Assembly (NCBI GenBank): GCA_022559845.1
Contig: CM040126.1
Coordinates: 46,680,458 to 46,744,457 of the forward strand
Direction of reading: 5' to 3'
DNA: 64,000 nt
Source: Amorphophallus konjac
Taxonomy: Eukaryota > Streptophyta > Magnoliopsida > Alismatales > Araceae
The position numbers and the translations under genes were made by a program. Below the pieces are notes generated by a model. It was given only the letters and a program-made list of their open reading frames with translations, was not told the DNA's origin and made no database searches. Shown one piece after another: positions 23,001 to 35,525 of the stretch (its first letter is position 1; each line of letters begins with the position of its first letter).

Positions 23001-23755
23001 AGTAATAATAATAAAAGCAAATAGAGAAAATCACCCAAAGGATGCATAAAGGGAAATAAATAGTAAAAAAAGGAAGAACATATAATTAAAATCCCAGATA
23101 AAAAAAAATGTTAAGGCCCACATTGCAGCCCCGTCTCTCCTCGTGACCCGATGCGGAAGGAACAGTAATGTTGCCCTCGCAGGCTGGGCCTGAGTCTTGG
23201 GAATTGTCCCGACATGGCCAGGCCCCGACCTTGCCTTGGGCCGACATTCCGATTAAATCGGTCCCGTTCCTCAGGCCGGATTCCTTCCGAGCCATTATTA
23301 AAATTGCTGTACATTTGGCAGACATTTGAACGGGTTCACCCCGGTTTCCGTAGTGTTTCTATCACGGACCTGTGTCCGAACATGAAAAGGTCCGTGAATG
23401 ACCAACATGGCCGATGGCTCTTATCCCGATGCGGATCCTTAGTGTGATTTATTCCTCCTCACCACTGCGCAGTTAGTATTAATTCTTTTAAGCCGCAGGG
23501 CCCTGGTTTCGACAATTAATCAAGGGTGTTCCCTCGTATGGGAGATGTAAATGACGTCATGACCTTTATGGCACGATGGGATCTGGTCCCGACCCGAACC
23601 ACACAATTGTCTGATTGAGTCAGGTGGAGCGCACCCATGGCTCTTCGGAGCCTAAATAAATTGTCACTTTGTGACTGGCACGATCACGCACTTAATAAAC
23701 CAAACAAATCCAATAAACGAATGAACAACTAATTAACGAAATAAGTGCGTCCACA
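20057..23755 (+). repeat. Tat1 3' LTR (3699 bp)
   Basis: Begins TGTGGACGTG next to the PPT and ends GTGCGTCCACA, giving an 8-bp inverted terminus TGTGGACG/CGTCCACA. Its last ~150 bases resemble the U5 end of Tat2 (TGTGACTGGCACGATCACGC versus TGTGACTGGCACGCC). A TATA box at 21095-21100 divides U3 from R/U5. Both halves carry dense CGGCACAC-like words (20320-20900, 21720-22050, 22500-22880). 22890-23100 is AT-rich. Many open frames here reflect GC composition only. Confidence 0.88.
21095..21100 (+). promoter_or_regulatory. Tat1 LTR TATA box
   Basis: TATAAA in AAAGTATAAAGCCTC, followed by a purine-rich leader (21120-21300). It is in the pol orientation, about 1.04 kb into the LTR. Confidence 0.65.
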
Positions 23756-24264
23756 GTCACAAAGACATGATGGCCTCGTTTTCTCTGTGGAAACTCGTCC
23801 CGTCATGTCTCATTAGGCTAATCCGAGCAGGGGTTGCAAGTTGATGTGACCTAACTACACCGGTAGTAGTGTAACAAGAATTACCCAATCTCAAGTAATA
23901 ATCTGGAGAACCCATATCCTTCCACATCATCCATGTTTATAAATTGCTTATTGATAAGCTCTTTTAGTCAAATATGGGTTCTCTTAATTTACAATTCTTT
24001 GATTTAGTTTAGCTCTTAATTATTACTTGTAAGACTATGCGTCCTTCGATACCTCGATGAGAATTTTCTAATCTGAACTAAATGGAATGCATGTAAAAAA
24101 TTTAATCGAGCCAAACAAAAATATTTGGTTTCATTGGTTTAAATTGAATATTATGTTATATTAAGGGGAAACTACTTGTATACCCCAAAAATCTTCACGA
24201 ATTACCCATATGCCACTACCTCTATGGTATTTTCCCCCAAACCCCTCAAATTTATTATCCACAT
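23756..24264. other. Unassigned AT-rich sequence
   Basis: It lies between the Tat1 LTR end and the decayed copia LTR. No ORF, repeat structure or motif that I can recognise. It may be old host sequence or a decayed repeat. Confidence 0.4.
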
Positions 24265-25020
24265 TGCCATTATAAGGATCCAGACGGGGATCAAAGGAAT
24301 GCATCGGAATAAAATTTTCTATGCCCATATTGATCGCTCATGCGTAATTTCTATTGAATATGTACAATGATTTTACCTTTGCGATATGTGGACCGCAATG
24401 AAACAAAATATGAACCCTCGTATCGATAATGAACCACACAAGTGTCTAGTCTCTAGTGGTATCCACACAGATGTAGACGACAGAATTCTCTCTACGCAAC
24501 ACTCTAGGAACAATCTCCTCCACAACACTCCAACAAGGTCTCAATGCTTAAGACAGGGCGGGAAGAGAGAGAAGAGGGGCACTTGGATTGAGAGGAGAGA
24601 GAAGAGGAGGCGGCCCGACTAAAGGAACTCTAGATACTTGGCTAGTATTCCCCCTGTTCAACTATTCATAGACTCCATCGGGGTTTTCAAAAAACCCTCA
24701 TAAGTTTATAATTGTATAAATACCCACGTCATCCATAACTCTAATATGTGTGACCCTCTAGGCCCAGTGTCAGTCTGGTTTAGACCCATTAAGCTTAAGA
24801 ACTCCTTAATTTTTTCGTGTTAACACTTAACACGAAATTAATTATTTAATCACTTCATGACTTAAATAATTAATGTATCATCTCATGATATATAATCATC
24901 TCATGATTAGTCTTTTATTGGACTTTCAGACTACAGTAAGCACCAAGCAATACTCTATGACCTAGAGGATAGGGAGTCAATAATCCACTCTGGGACATTT
25001 CCATCCACAGTTATCCCACA

Positions 25021-25028
25021 ACTATAGT
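25021..25028. repeat. 8-bp target duplication of the hAT-like MITE (left)
   Basis: ACTATAGT here; GCTATAGT at 25493-25500 (7 of 8 identical). Eight-base duplications are typical of hAT transposons. Confidence 0.8.
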
Positions 25029-25492
25029 TAGGGTTGTTAATGGGATGGGCTCGGGCTGGGCTTAGGCCAACCCGACCCAAGCCCGACTCATCAATTGTCA
25101 TGCCGGGCTCGACTTTTTCACAAACCCGACTGCGGCCTAGCCCGACTCGGCCCGAAAAATTAAATGAAAAATTAAAATAATAATAAAATTATATATAAGA
25201 ATATAAAAATTATAATATCACTAAATTAATTTGAGTTTTAAATGTTAATTTATTTGAAAAGAGACTTCTAAATTTTTGAATTAAATAAAATTAGATATTT
25301 TTATTTTTATTTAAATAAAATAAAATTTTGAAGGGAGGAAAAAAAGACTGGGTCGGGTCGGCCCGTGAGCCAAACTCAAAGCTCAAGCCCGACCTGGGGG
25401 CCTAGTCTGGCTGGACTTTTACGCTGGCTGAAAAGGGCATGGTGGCCAGGCCCGTGGGCCTGTCAGGCCAACTCAGCCCATTGACAGCCCTA
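25029..25492. mobile_element. 464-bp non-autonomous hAT-like MITE
   Basis: Ends form an imperfect inverted repeat: TAGGGTTGTTAATGGG at the left, and TAGGGCTGTCAATGGG on the other strand at the right. Subterminal regions are rich in CCCGAC/GTCGGG words and the core is AT-rich. Flanked by a 7/8-match 8-bp duplication. No transposase coding. This fits the abundant plant hAT MITEs with GGGCTGTCAATGGG-like ends. Confidence 0.85.
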
Positions 25493-25579
25493 GCTATAGT
25501 CCTTCATTCACATAATGCCTCTGATAATAATTAAGAGTATGGTTATACTATCAAATCCTTCTTACTTACGGCCTGATGA

Positions 25580-27963
25580 TGATGGAGGCATCATCCACAA
25601 TTCCCTTTGGCTAGGGTCTTCTTCACCTTCCGGTATCGTTTGAGTTCGAGCCTCTCTCTCTAAAGGCCCACTTATCCTGCTTATGCTATTTACTTGAGTC
25701 ATTTGATGTAATTTTCAGTTTATTTGAGTCATGTCCCTAGGTCTTGCATTTATTTTCCTAAGTATTGAGTGTCATTAGACTGTGTAATGTGCTATTGGGC
25801 CCAATTCTTTGGGCTTGGCCCATGAGCCCCCCTACCCCTTCGGTTATTTGCTATTGAGTCTTTTGTAAGGGACTTATTGTAAAATGTGGGTTTCCTATAT
25901 ATAGGGCCCCATTTCCTTCATTTGGAGGTAATGAATGATTCAATACAAAATATTTCCATTTGAGTGTTCAAACTTAGTTCTAGTGGAGTGAATCCTATAG
26001 TTGGGTGAGAAGCCCTAGGGGAGTGATTCCCCACCCCACCTCTCTCTCTTTCTCTCTCTTCCCCCAAGAGGGGTTCGCCCCATTCCTCTCTCCTCCTGTC
26101 TCCAACCACCTCCAACCCCCACCTACCCCATTAAAGCCACCCCACTTCCCATAGCCACCATTACTCCACTTCCCCCTAGTTCCAAGGAGATTCCTCCCCA
26201 TTCCAACACCACCCTCCACATTCCAACACCACCTTCCCCATTCCAACACAATCACCCCTCTTCCCCACACAATCCCTCAACTTCCAAGGTCATTTCAAAT
26301 TTGAAATCCCTTCCCTCCAAGCTTTGGCCGCCCCTCCCTCTATCCCCTTTAGCCTAGGTCGCCCCCCACCTCCCTCCATTCTTCATCCCCCCTTTCAATC
26401 CCCATTCCCCCTTACCTCAGCTGAAGCCTGCGGCCTCCCCCTCTTCCTCCATCTCCCCTCCACCATTAGACCCCCTCCACACCTCCCACAACCCCCCCTC
26501 TCACCCTTCATCCACCTCCCCTTCATCACATACCCCATTCTCCTTCTTCTTTCTAGGCATTGGAAGCTGTCCCTAGGTTGCTGCTTGCAGTCCAGAAGTT
26601 ACAGGTGAACCAGCAACTTGCAGTGGCCACCACGACTTCCTCCAAATGAGTTTGAAGATTCAAGAGCCACCGTTGGAAGCGTCTACTGGTCTCCTTCGCA
26701 ACGGCAGTGGTTTCATCTTTTTCTGATCTGTGTGCTGCGCAGAAGCTCCGTTCTCCCATGACTGCGCATAGCTGTCCCTGCTGAGTACCAGAACCGGATT
26801 AGAAGCTCTGCCACGATGAACCTCGGAGGAATCAGCCCACAAGCTCTTCTGTAAAGTTCTTCTCCTTCCTGTCTACTTTCATAATCAAGAAGCGGAATCC
26901 CGTTCGGAACTGGGTAGAAGAATTTATCATTTTTCTCCCTCAGCTCCATCATCCTGCTACCCATAGTCTGCAACGTCCAGTTGCCATTGTTCTGCATCCC
27001 CTAGTCTTCTCCGACATCGGTTGGCTTCTCCTCAGTTTTGCAGCGAAGAGGACTCGTCCACGATTCCAACGAGTCCGACGGCGCTTGATTCCGAGGTCGG
27101 GAGCTACCGGGGCGTTCTCTGCAATCTGCTGTTAGAAGTCTGTAACTGTAGGTCCAAGAATCTGAAGCTTTGTTCAAACCTCCATCCTGGTCAGCAGCGG
27201 CTCCAGAAGAAATTGAAGAAATTCTGAGGCATTCCCTTCCCAGCTACGAAGATTTCCTCACTAGTCTCATCATCAGCAAAATTTCTGAACGAATTCTACA
27301 GCAGCAACACCGTCTACCTGTCCCTGTTCGGAGAGAGCAGGCAGAACCGGTGACTTCATCGTTCCATGCTTTTAACCATAGTTTCCCCTCCCCGCTTGGC
27401 CGGCTGAAGGCCCCTCCCTGTGCGGAGGTAATTTTGGTTGTAATATCCCTTAACCCCCACCCAAAGATCCCCCTCCTGTGAGAGGTGTAGTGTTGTAACT
27501 TGTTTGGGCAGGTCAAGCTACCCCGGCGCGGCGTGTGGGGATCCACCCGCCTCCCCGCTCGCCCTCGTCTCCGACCGGGATCGGTTTCTTCAAACCGGTC
27601 GAGTAAGTGCTCTAACCTTCACTCCATTTAGTGCTTGTCTTTCAATATTTGTTCTTAATTCCGCTGGTTATGCGAGTGAGAGCCCAGTCCTCAAGCCCCG
27701 TTGTCTTGAGTGATCACCGTGGGAGAAGTACAACCGGTGCCTTTGGCACTTTGTCGGCCCCTTGAATTGGGCATCCATACCCATTGGGAATCCCATATTG
27801 GCCTTGCTGGCCCTCTACCAGCAAGGGCCCAACCCCTCAACCTCACCTTGGCATTGTCAAGTTACCCCGGGCTTGGGTGAGTGTCGATAGAGCGGTGGCC
27901 CAATTCGGCCCATTTGAATGCAATTGTGCTTGCTTGCATTAGGTCCGAGGTTGTGTCACATCA
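25580..27963 (+). repeat. Element C 5' LTR (2384 bp)
   Basis: TGATGGAGGCATC ... GTGTCACATCA. TATA box CTATATATAGG at 25895-25905. Nearly identical to 33139-35525. It shares conserved blocks with the element N LTRs: GTAATTTTCA, GCTATTGGGCC, TTGGGCTTGGCCCAT, GTGGGTTTCCTATA and the region near GGGAGCTACCGGGGCG. Confidence 0.95.
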
Positions 27964-27965
27964 AT

Positions 27966-27983
27966 TGGTATCAGAGCAAGTCT
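27966..27983 (+). other. Element C primer-binding site (initiator tRNA-Met)
   Basis: TGGTATCAGAGCAAGTCT, two bases after the LTR end. Same class and spacing as in element N. Confidence 0.95.
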
Positions 27984-28058
27984 TTGACTTGTCTCTATCA
28001 AGTCTAAGTCCTAGGACCATTGCATTGTGTGTCCAACATCTTTGGCCCCTTGTCTTGC

Positions 28059-31000
28059 ATGTCCACCCGTAGTGGTGCTAGTTACCGATCCGATCCTTCA
28101 TCTTTAAATCCACCCATGGATCCCCATCCTCAACTCAATCAAGATGCTCCTAGGGAGGAACCTCAAGGTCAAATGAGTAGGGTAGATGCTGCCCTCACCA
28201 ACATTCTTGCCCAACTTGAATCCCTTAACACTCGAATTGCTCGGCTAGAAGAGCATGAGTTCCACCCAAGGAACAATGAGCCTAGAGCCCACCCTCCACA
28301 TGTTGATCCCCATAGGGAAGACCCTCATCCAAGGAATAATGAGCCAAGGGTTCATCCACCACATGGTGAGTTGCATAGGAATGAGTTCCACCCAAGGAAC
28401 AATGACCCAAGAGTCCACCCTCCACATGTTGAGCCTCATAGGGAAGAGTTCCATCCTAGGAACCATGGACCAAGAGCCTATCATCCACATGCTGAAATTT
28501 ATAGGGAGGACTTGGATCTTGACCCTTACCATGACCAAGAGAGACCCCGCCACCATCCAATTCATGAAAGGCGTCCACGGGATGACCCGGATGACCCTCT
28601 CTTAAGGATGATTAAAGTAGAGGCCCCAAACTTTGATGGTTCCCATGAACCAAGTGTCTACTTAGAATGGGAAACCGCCATGGACCAATACTTTGAATGG
28701 TATCCTATGTCCGACCAAAGGAGGGTAAGGTTGGCCAAAATGCATCTCATCAAATTAGCCAAAACTTATTGGTTAAACCAAGAGGGTCTCAGAAGGATTA
28801 GGCGGGGAGAGCCTATTGATACTTGGGAGGGTATGAAGAACCAACTTAGGAACAAATACCTTCCCCAATCCTACCATCAAATGCTCTTAGATAAATGGCA
28901 AAGCCTCACCCAAGAAGGGAAGACCGTGGTTGAATACATTGAGAAGTTTGACTCCTATCTTTTGAAGTGTGGAGTTCATGAGGACCCAGCCGTTACCTTG
29001 TCTCGCTTTAGGAATGGGCTTCAAAGTCACATCAAAAGAGAGCTTTTTATGAGAGATGTTGATAACCATGAGATAGCTTATCAAATAGCTAGGGATGTAG
29101 AAAGATTCTCTAGAATCCCTCGATTTGCTACTCCCTGACCGGTCGATCCCAAAAACATGGGACCACGGCCCATTCCGGCCACTCCCATGAAAGCCCATAA
29201 TCCAAGTGGGAACACCCCATTAAGGCCTTACAACCCTCCTCCCACCATCACTCCAAACAAACCCACCCCTAGTCACCCCCTCCAACGGAGGGAAGACATT
29301 CCCAAAGGCCCAAATGTAGGAACTACTTCGGGTAGCGGGCTTCAACAATGCTTTAGGTGTCAAGGGTTTGGCCACTTTGCGGGGCAATGTCCATCCAAGG
29401 GATTATCTAGCTTGCTTATTGAGGAAGAAGCTCCCCCACCCCAAAAGGAACTTGAGAGTGTTGTTGAGGATCATGAAGCCTCCCTAGATTGGGAAGAAGA
29501 GTATGAGGCCCAATACCTTGAGTCGGGTCTAGATCACACCACTCCATCTACCAACTCCTATCTAGGAGTGATTAGGTGCACCCTCACCAAACCCCAAGAA
29601 GAGGATTGGCGCCGAACTTCAATCTTTCACACCTTTGTCAAGATAGGGAGCCATGTAAGGAAAGTGATCTTGGATAGTGGGAGTTGTGTCAATGCCGTAT
29701 CACCCGATACCGTCAAGCTTCTTGGGCTAACTATCACCCCTCACCCAAGTCCATACCGGGTCTCATGGATCAACAACAACTCCATCCCGGTCAACACTCA
29801 ATGTCTTGTGCCCCTCACCTTCTCTTCATACCATGGTCAAATATGGTGTGACATCATACCCATGGAAGTAGGTAGCATCCTACTAGGAAGACCTTGGCTT
29901 TATGATGTAGATGCCACCATCTTGGGTAGGAGCAACAAATGCACCTTTGAACATGAGGGTAAGACTATCCGTCTTAACCCCTCCCCACCTCGTCCCATGA
30001 CCAAGAGGGACACTCCCTCTCAAGGACAACACCCCACCACCATACAAGTCTCGGGGAACTCCACCCCTCCAACCCCATCCCTCACCCAAACTCCCAAACA
30101 AAGTGGGACCTCGGGGTTGGCCAAGGGTCTTCATCTCATCACTAGGAAAGAACTTGAAGAGGAGATAGTTCAAGGAGTACCTCTATGTGCGGTGATCATT
30201 TGTCTAGGAGAGCCCACTCCCACCAATCCACATCCCATAGAAATCCAACAACTCCTAGAAGAATTCCATGATGTGTTCCCAACGGAGCTCCCGGACCAAC
30301 TCCCTGCCATGCGGGATGTGCAACATGCGATTGATCTAGTCCCGGGGGCCACTCTCCCAAACCTTCCTCATTATCGCCTCAATCCCACGGAACATGCTGA
30401 ACTTCGGAGGTAAATAGAGGAACTCATTAGAAAGGGCTTCATTCGCATTAGCAAAAGCCCATGTGCCGTACCGGCCCTTCTCACTCCTAAGAAGGATGGG
30501 TCATGGAGAATGTGTGTGGATAGTCGGGCCATTAACAAAATCACCGTCAAGTATAGGTTTCCCATCCCTAGGCTTGATGACATGCTTGATATGTTAGCCG
30601 GAGCCACCATTTTCTCCAAAATTGACCTTAAGAGTGGCTATCACCAAGTTAGGATAAGGCCCGGGGATGAGTGGAAAACGGCTTTCAAAACCAAAGATGG
30701 TCTCTTTGAATGGTTAGTCATGCCTTTTGGGCTTTCAAATGCCCCAAGTACTTTCATGCGTCTTATGACGGAGGTCCTTAGGCCATTCATTGGGATCTTT
30801 CTAGTGGTCTACTTTGATGATATCCTCATCTATAGTCAATCCCAAGAGGCCCACCTTGACCACCTTAGGCAAGTTTGTACCATCCTTCGACAAGAGAGCC
30901 TATTTGCCAACTTAGAAAAGTGCCACTTCATGACCACCTCCCTCACCTTCCTAGGATTTGTGGTGTCCACCAAAGGCGTCTCCATGGACCCCGACAAGGT

Positions 31001-31619
31001 CCAAGCTATTATTGGTTGGCCAGAACCCCACACCCTTCATGAGGTCCGAAGTTTCCATGGATTGGCAACATTCTATAGGAGGTTTATTCGTGGATTTAGC
31101 ACTATCACTGGCCCAATCACCGATTGTCTCAAGAAGGGGACTTTTGTTTGGACCAAATCAGCCTCTAAAGTCTTCCAAGAACTTAAGGAGAAGTTGACCC
31201 AAGCCCCGGTCCTATGTCTTCCCAATTTCTCTAAAGTCTTTGAAGTCACATGTGATGCTTCCGGGGTAGGGATAGGAGGGATCCTTAGTCAAGAGGGACA
31301 CCCGGTAGCCTTCTTTAGTGAGAAGCTATGTGATGCTAGGATTAGATACTCCACTTATGACAAAGAGTTCTATGCCGTGGTGCAGTCCCTCCGACATTGG
31401 AGGCACTACTTGTTGCCCAAAGAATTTGTCATCTTTTCCGACCATGAGGCCCTCAAATACCTCAACTCCCAACAAAAGCTAAATGCCCGACATGCCCGAT
31501 GGGTTGAATTCATCCAATCCTACACTTTTGTCATCAAACACAAAGCCGGGAGTGAGAATCGAGCAGCGGATGCCTTAGTAGGAAAGTTTCCTTGTTATCC
31601 ACTATCCAAGTGGAAGTGA
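28059..31619 (+). pseudogene. Element C gag-protease-RT-RNase H (stops and frameshift)
   Basis: ATG at 28059 (MSTRSG) is preferred over the upstream 28020 ATG because it opens directly into the gag N-terminus. Four 21-residue repeats with HPRNNxPRxHPPH lie at 28256-28507. The Retrotrans_gag core is about 28600-29110 (YLEWETAMDQYF, LFMRDVDNHEIAYQIARD), and a CX2CX4HX4C knuckle starts near 29349. Protease LDSGS is near 29673. RT has [23 protein letters not shown] and YFDD at 30810; RNase H starts at [13 protein letters not shown] (~31247). Breaks: TGA at 29136 and TAA at 30411, both in the same frame, and a one-base loss near 31574 that shifts into the integrase frame. All domains are otherwise well preserved. 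Confidence 0.95.
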
Positions 31620-33202
31620 GCGGATTTGATAGGATCAAGGATGAGTACCCTAGCTGCCCCGACTTTGGGAACATCTATACCACCTTGACCACCCATCCTA
31701 GCAAGGAACATGAGGGATTCGTCATAGAGGATGGGTTCCTCTTCAAGGGACCAAAGCTTTGCATCCCACGGACCTCACTCCGCGACTTCTTGATTTGGGA
31801 ATTACATGCGGGAGGGCTAGTTGGTCATTTTGGAGTCCACAAAAATATTGCTCTAGTTGAGGGACAGTTTCATTGGCCAAGTCTCAAGAGAGATGTAGGC
31901 AAGATAGTGGGTCAATGCCGAACATGTGCTTCGGCCAAACAGGTGAAACAAAACACTGGCCTATATACCCCACTCCCCATCCCCGACCGTCCATGGCAAG
32001 ACTTGAGTATGGACTTTGTGCTAGGATTACCCAAGACTCAAAAAAGGCATGACTCCATCTATGTGGTGGTTGATAGATTTTCCAAAATGGCCCATTTCAT
32101 CCCATGCTCCAAAACCTCCGATGCCTCCCATGTGGCCCGATTGTTCTTTGATGAGGTTGTCCGTCTCCACGGGCTACCTAAGACCATAGTCTCCGATAGG
32201 GATGTCAAATTCACTAGTTACTTTTGAAAAACTCTTTGGCACATGATGGGTACCCTCCTCAAATTCTCCACTGCCTACCACCCCCAAACAGATGGCCAAA
32301 CCGAAGTTGTCAATCGGAGTCTAGGGAACCTTCTTAGGTGTCTTGTTGAGGATCGCCCTGGAAATTAGGATCTCATCTTACCCCAGGCTGAATTTGCATA
32401 TAACAACTCCATCAATAAGTCCATAGGGATGAGTCCATTTGAAGCCGTGCATAGATACAAACCAAGAAAGCCTTCCGATCTCATTCCCCTTCCCCAGCAT
32501 GCTAGAGTGTCCATTTCAGCTGAGTCTTTTGCACAACATATTAGAGAATTGCATGAAGAAATTCGCAAACACATCAGCAAAAAGAATGAGGCTTATAAAA
32601 GGTTGGCCGACTCTCATCGGCGTCACCAAGAATTCCATGTGGGTGACTTTGTGATGGTAAGGACGGAGAGTCTCTCCCCGGGAGTCAACTCTAAACTGAG
32701 GCCACGTGGGGCTGGTCCCTTCCAGGTCTTGAGGCGCATTGGTGCAAATGCTTACGAGTTAGATCTCCCTGAGGAGTATGGAATAAGTCCCACATTCAAT
32801 GTCGCCGACCTAGTGCCATATAAGGGACCCACGGTGGTACCTAGTGAGGAGATTGAGCCTACTTCTTCTATTGAGAGAGCACCCACCCGTGAGGAGAGGC
32901 CACCAACCAAAAGAGCCCAGCGTGAACAAATTGAACAAATATTGGATGTACAAGTCACTACCACTCGGAGCAAGGTATATGAGCGCTATCTCGTCAGGTG
33001 GAAGGATCGGCCTCCTTCGGAGGATTCTTGGGTGAGTCGGGAGGATCTCCAGCGGTTGGATCCGGACCTCCTCGAGCAGTACCACAGCCGGATGGACCCC
33101 TACTCGACGGAGTCGAGCTCTTCACAGCCCAGGGGATTTGATGGAGGCATCATCCACAATTCCCTTTGGCTAGGGTCTTCTTCACCTTCCGGCATCGTTT
33201 GA
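31577..33202 (+). pseudogene. Element C integrase with chromodomain (two stops)
   Basis: Continues pol in frame +2 after the frameshift. H-H-C-C finger ([12 protein letters not shown], then CRTC), DDE core ([28 protein letters not shown]), GPF-type tail (RPRGAGPFQVLRRIG) and a chromodomain at about 32942-33082 (YERYLVRWKDRPPSEDSW). The chromodomain is thought to steer integration to heterochromatin in this group. TGA at 32225 and TAG at 32366 both stand where Trp (TGG) is expected. The frame passes through the PPT at 33130-33138 and ends about 60 nt inside the 3' LTR. Confidence 0.95.
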
Positions 33203-35525
33203 GTTCGGGCCTCTCTCTCTAAAGGCCCACTTATCCTTTTTATGCTATTTACTTGAGTCATTTGATGTAATTTTCAGTTTATTTGAGTCATGTCCCTAGG
33301 TCTTGCATTTATTTTCCTAAGTATTGAGTGTCATTAGACTGTGTAATGTGCTATTGGGCCCAATTCTTCGGGTTTGGCCCATGAGCCCCTCCTACCCCTT
33401 CGGTTATTTTCTTATTGAGTCTTTTGTAAGGGACTTATTGTAAAATGTGGGTTTCCTATATATAGGGCCCCATTTCCTTCATTTGGAGGTAATGAATGAT
33501 TCAATACAAAATATTTCCATTTGAGTGTTCAAACTTAGTTCTAGTGGAGTGAATCCTATAGTTGGGTGAGAAGCCCTAGGGGAGTGATTCCCCACCCTAC
33601 CTCTCTCTCTTTCTCTCTCTTCCCCCAAGAGGGGTTCGCCCCATTCCTCTCTCCTCCTCTCTCCAACCACCTCCAGCCCCCACCTACCCCATTAAAGCCA
33701 CCCCACTTCCCATAGCCACCATTACTCCACTTCCCCCTAGTTCCAAGGAGATTCCTCCCCATTCCAACACCACCCTCCACATTCCAACACCACCTTCCCC
33801 ATTCCAACACAATCACCTCTCTTCCCCACACAATCCCTCAACTTCCAAGGTCATTTCAAATTTGAAATCCCTTCCCTCCAAGCTTTGGCCGCCCCTCCCT
33901 CTATCCCCTTTAGCCTAGGTCGCCCCCCACCTCCCTCCATTCTTCATCCCCCCTTGCAATCCCCATTCCCCCTTACCTTAGCTGAAGCCTGCGGCCTCCC
34001 CCTCTTCCTCCATCTCCCCTCCACCATTAGACCCCCTCCACACCTCCCACAACCCCCCCTCTCACCCTTCATCCACCTCCCCTTCATCACATACCCCATT
34101 CTCCTTCTTCTTTCTAGGCATTGGAAGCTGTCCCTAGGTTACTGCTTGCAGTCCAGAAGTTGCAGGTGAACTAGCAACTTGCAGCGGCCACCACGACTTC
34201 CTCCAGACGAGTTTGAAGACCCAAGAGCCACCGTTGGAAGCGTCTACCGGTCTCCTTCGTCACGGCAGTGGTTTCGTCTTCTTCCGATCTGTGTGCTGCT
34301 CAGAAGCTCCGTTCTCCCACAACTGCGCATAGTTGTCCCTACTAAGTACTAGAACCAGATTAGAAGCTCTGCCACGACGAACCTCGGAGGAATCAGCCCA
34401 CAAGCGCTTCTGTAAAGTTCTTCTCCTTTCTGTCTACTTTAATAATCAAGAAGCGGAATCCCATTCAGCACCCGGTAGCAGAAGTTATCATTTTTCTCCC
34501 TCAGCTCCATCATCCTGCTACCCACAGTCTGCAACGTATAGTCACCATTGTTCTGCATCCCCTAGTCTTCTCCGACGTTGGTTGGCTTCCCCGTCAGTTT
34601 TGCAGTGAAGAGGACTCGTCCACGATTCCAACAACTCTGACGGCGCTTGATTCCGAGGTCGGGAGCTACCGGGGCGTTCTCTGTAATCTGCTGTTAGAAG
34701 TCTGCAACTTCAGGTCCGAGAATCTGAAGCTCTGTTCAAACCTCCATCCTGGTCAGCAGCGGCTCCAGAAGAAATTGAAGAAATTCTGAGGCATTCCCTT
34801 CCCAGCTACGAAGATTTCCTCACCAGTCTCATCATCAGCGAAATTCCTGAGCCAATTCTACAGCAGCAACACCGTCTACCTATCCATGTTCGGAGAGAGC
34901 AGGCAGAACCGGTGACTTCATCGTTCCATGCTTTTAACCATAGTTTCCCCTCCCCGCTTGGCCGGCTGAAGGCCCCTCCCTGTGCGGAGGTAATTTTGGT
35001 TGTAATATCCCTTAACCCCCATCCCAAGATCCCCCTCCTGTGAGAGGTGTAGTGTTGTAACTTGTTTGGGCAGGTCAAGCTACCCCGGCGCGGCGTGTGG
35101 GGATCCACCCGCCTCCCCGCTCGCCCTCGTCTCCGACCGGGACCGGTTTCTTCAAACCGATCGAGTAAGTGCTCTAACCTTCACTCCATTTAGTGCTTAT
35201 CTTTCAATATTTGTTCTTAATTCCGCTGGTTATGCAAGTGAGAGCCCGGTCCTCAAGCCCCGTTGTCTTGAGTGATCACCGTGGGAGAAGTACAACCGGT
35301 GCCTTTGGCACTTTGTCAGCCCCTTGAATTGGGCATCCATACCCATTGGGAATCCCATCTTGGCCTTGCTGGCCCTCTACCAGCAAGGGCCCAACCCCTC
35401 AACCTCACCTTGGCATTGCCAAGTTACCCTGGGCTTGGGTGAGTGTCGATAGAGCGGTGGCCCAATTCGGCCCATTTGAATGCAATTGTGCTTGCTTGCA
35501 TTAGGTCCGAGGTTGTGTCACATCA
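33139..35525 (+). repeat. Element C 3' LTR (2387 bp)
   Basis: Direct copy of 25580-27963 with scattered substitutions. Preceded by the purine-rich CCCAGGGGATT. TATA box near 33457-33467. Confidence 0.95.

Larger units (their letters stand above)
1..23755 (+). mobile_element. Tat1: 3' part of a Tat-lineage Ty3/gypsy retrotransposon
   Basis: The 5' LTR, gag and most of RT lie left of the window. What remains, in order, is the end of pol (1-2440), a 3' UTR with a purine tract, a 75-bp array, an opposing gene (aORF1, 18593 to 4332, minus), its leader, a PPT (20041-20056) and the 3' LTR (20057-23755). The Tat assignment rests on a second, archaeal-type RNase H after the usual one, and on co-linearity with Tat2 at 43033-64000, which has the same gene order in reverse orientation. 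Element N (6508-14898) is nested inside aORF1. The 5 bases after the LTR (23756-23760, GTCAC) would be the target duplication; its partner is outside the window. Confidence 0.85.
25580..35525 (+). mobile_element. Element C: complete chromovirus (Ty3/gypsy with chromodomain)
   Basis: LTRs 25580-27963 and 33139-35525, initiator-Met PBS, gag-pro-RT-RNaseH-integrase-chromodomain in one orientation, PPT just before the right LTR. Flanks are GATGA (25575-25579) and TATGA (35526-35530), 4 of 5 matching, so the 5-bp duplication is probably mutated once. The insertion sits inside the copia LTR. The single gag-pol frame is broken by four stops and one frameshift. Clade within the chromoviruses is not assigned. 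Confidence 0.95.
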
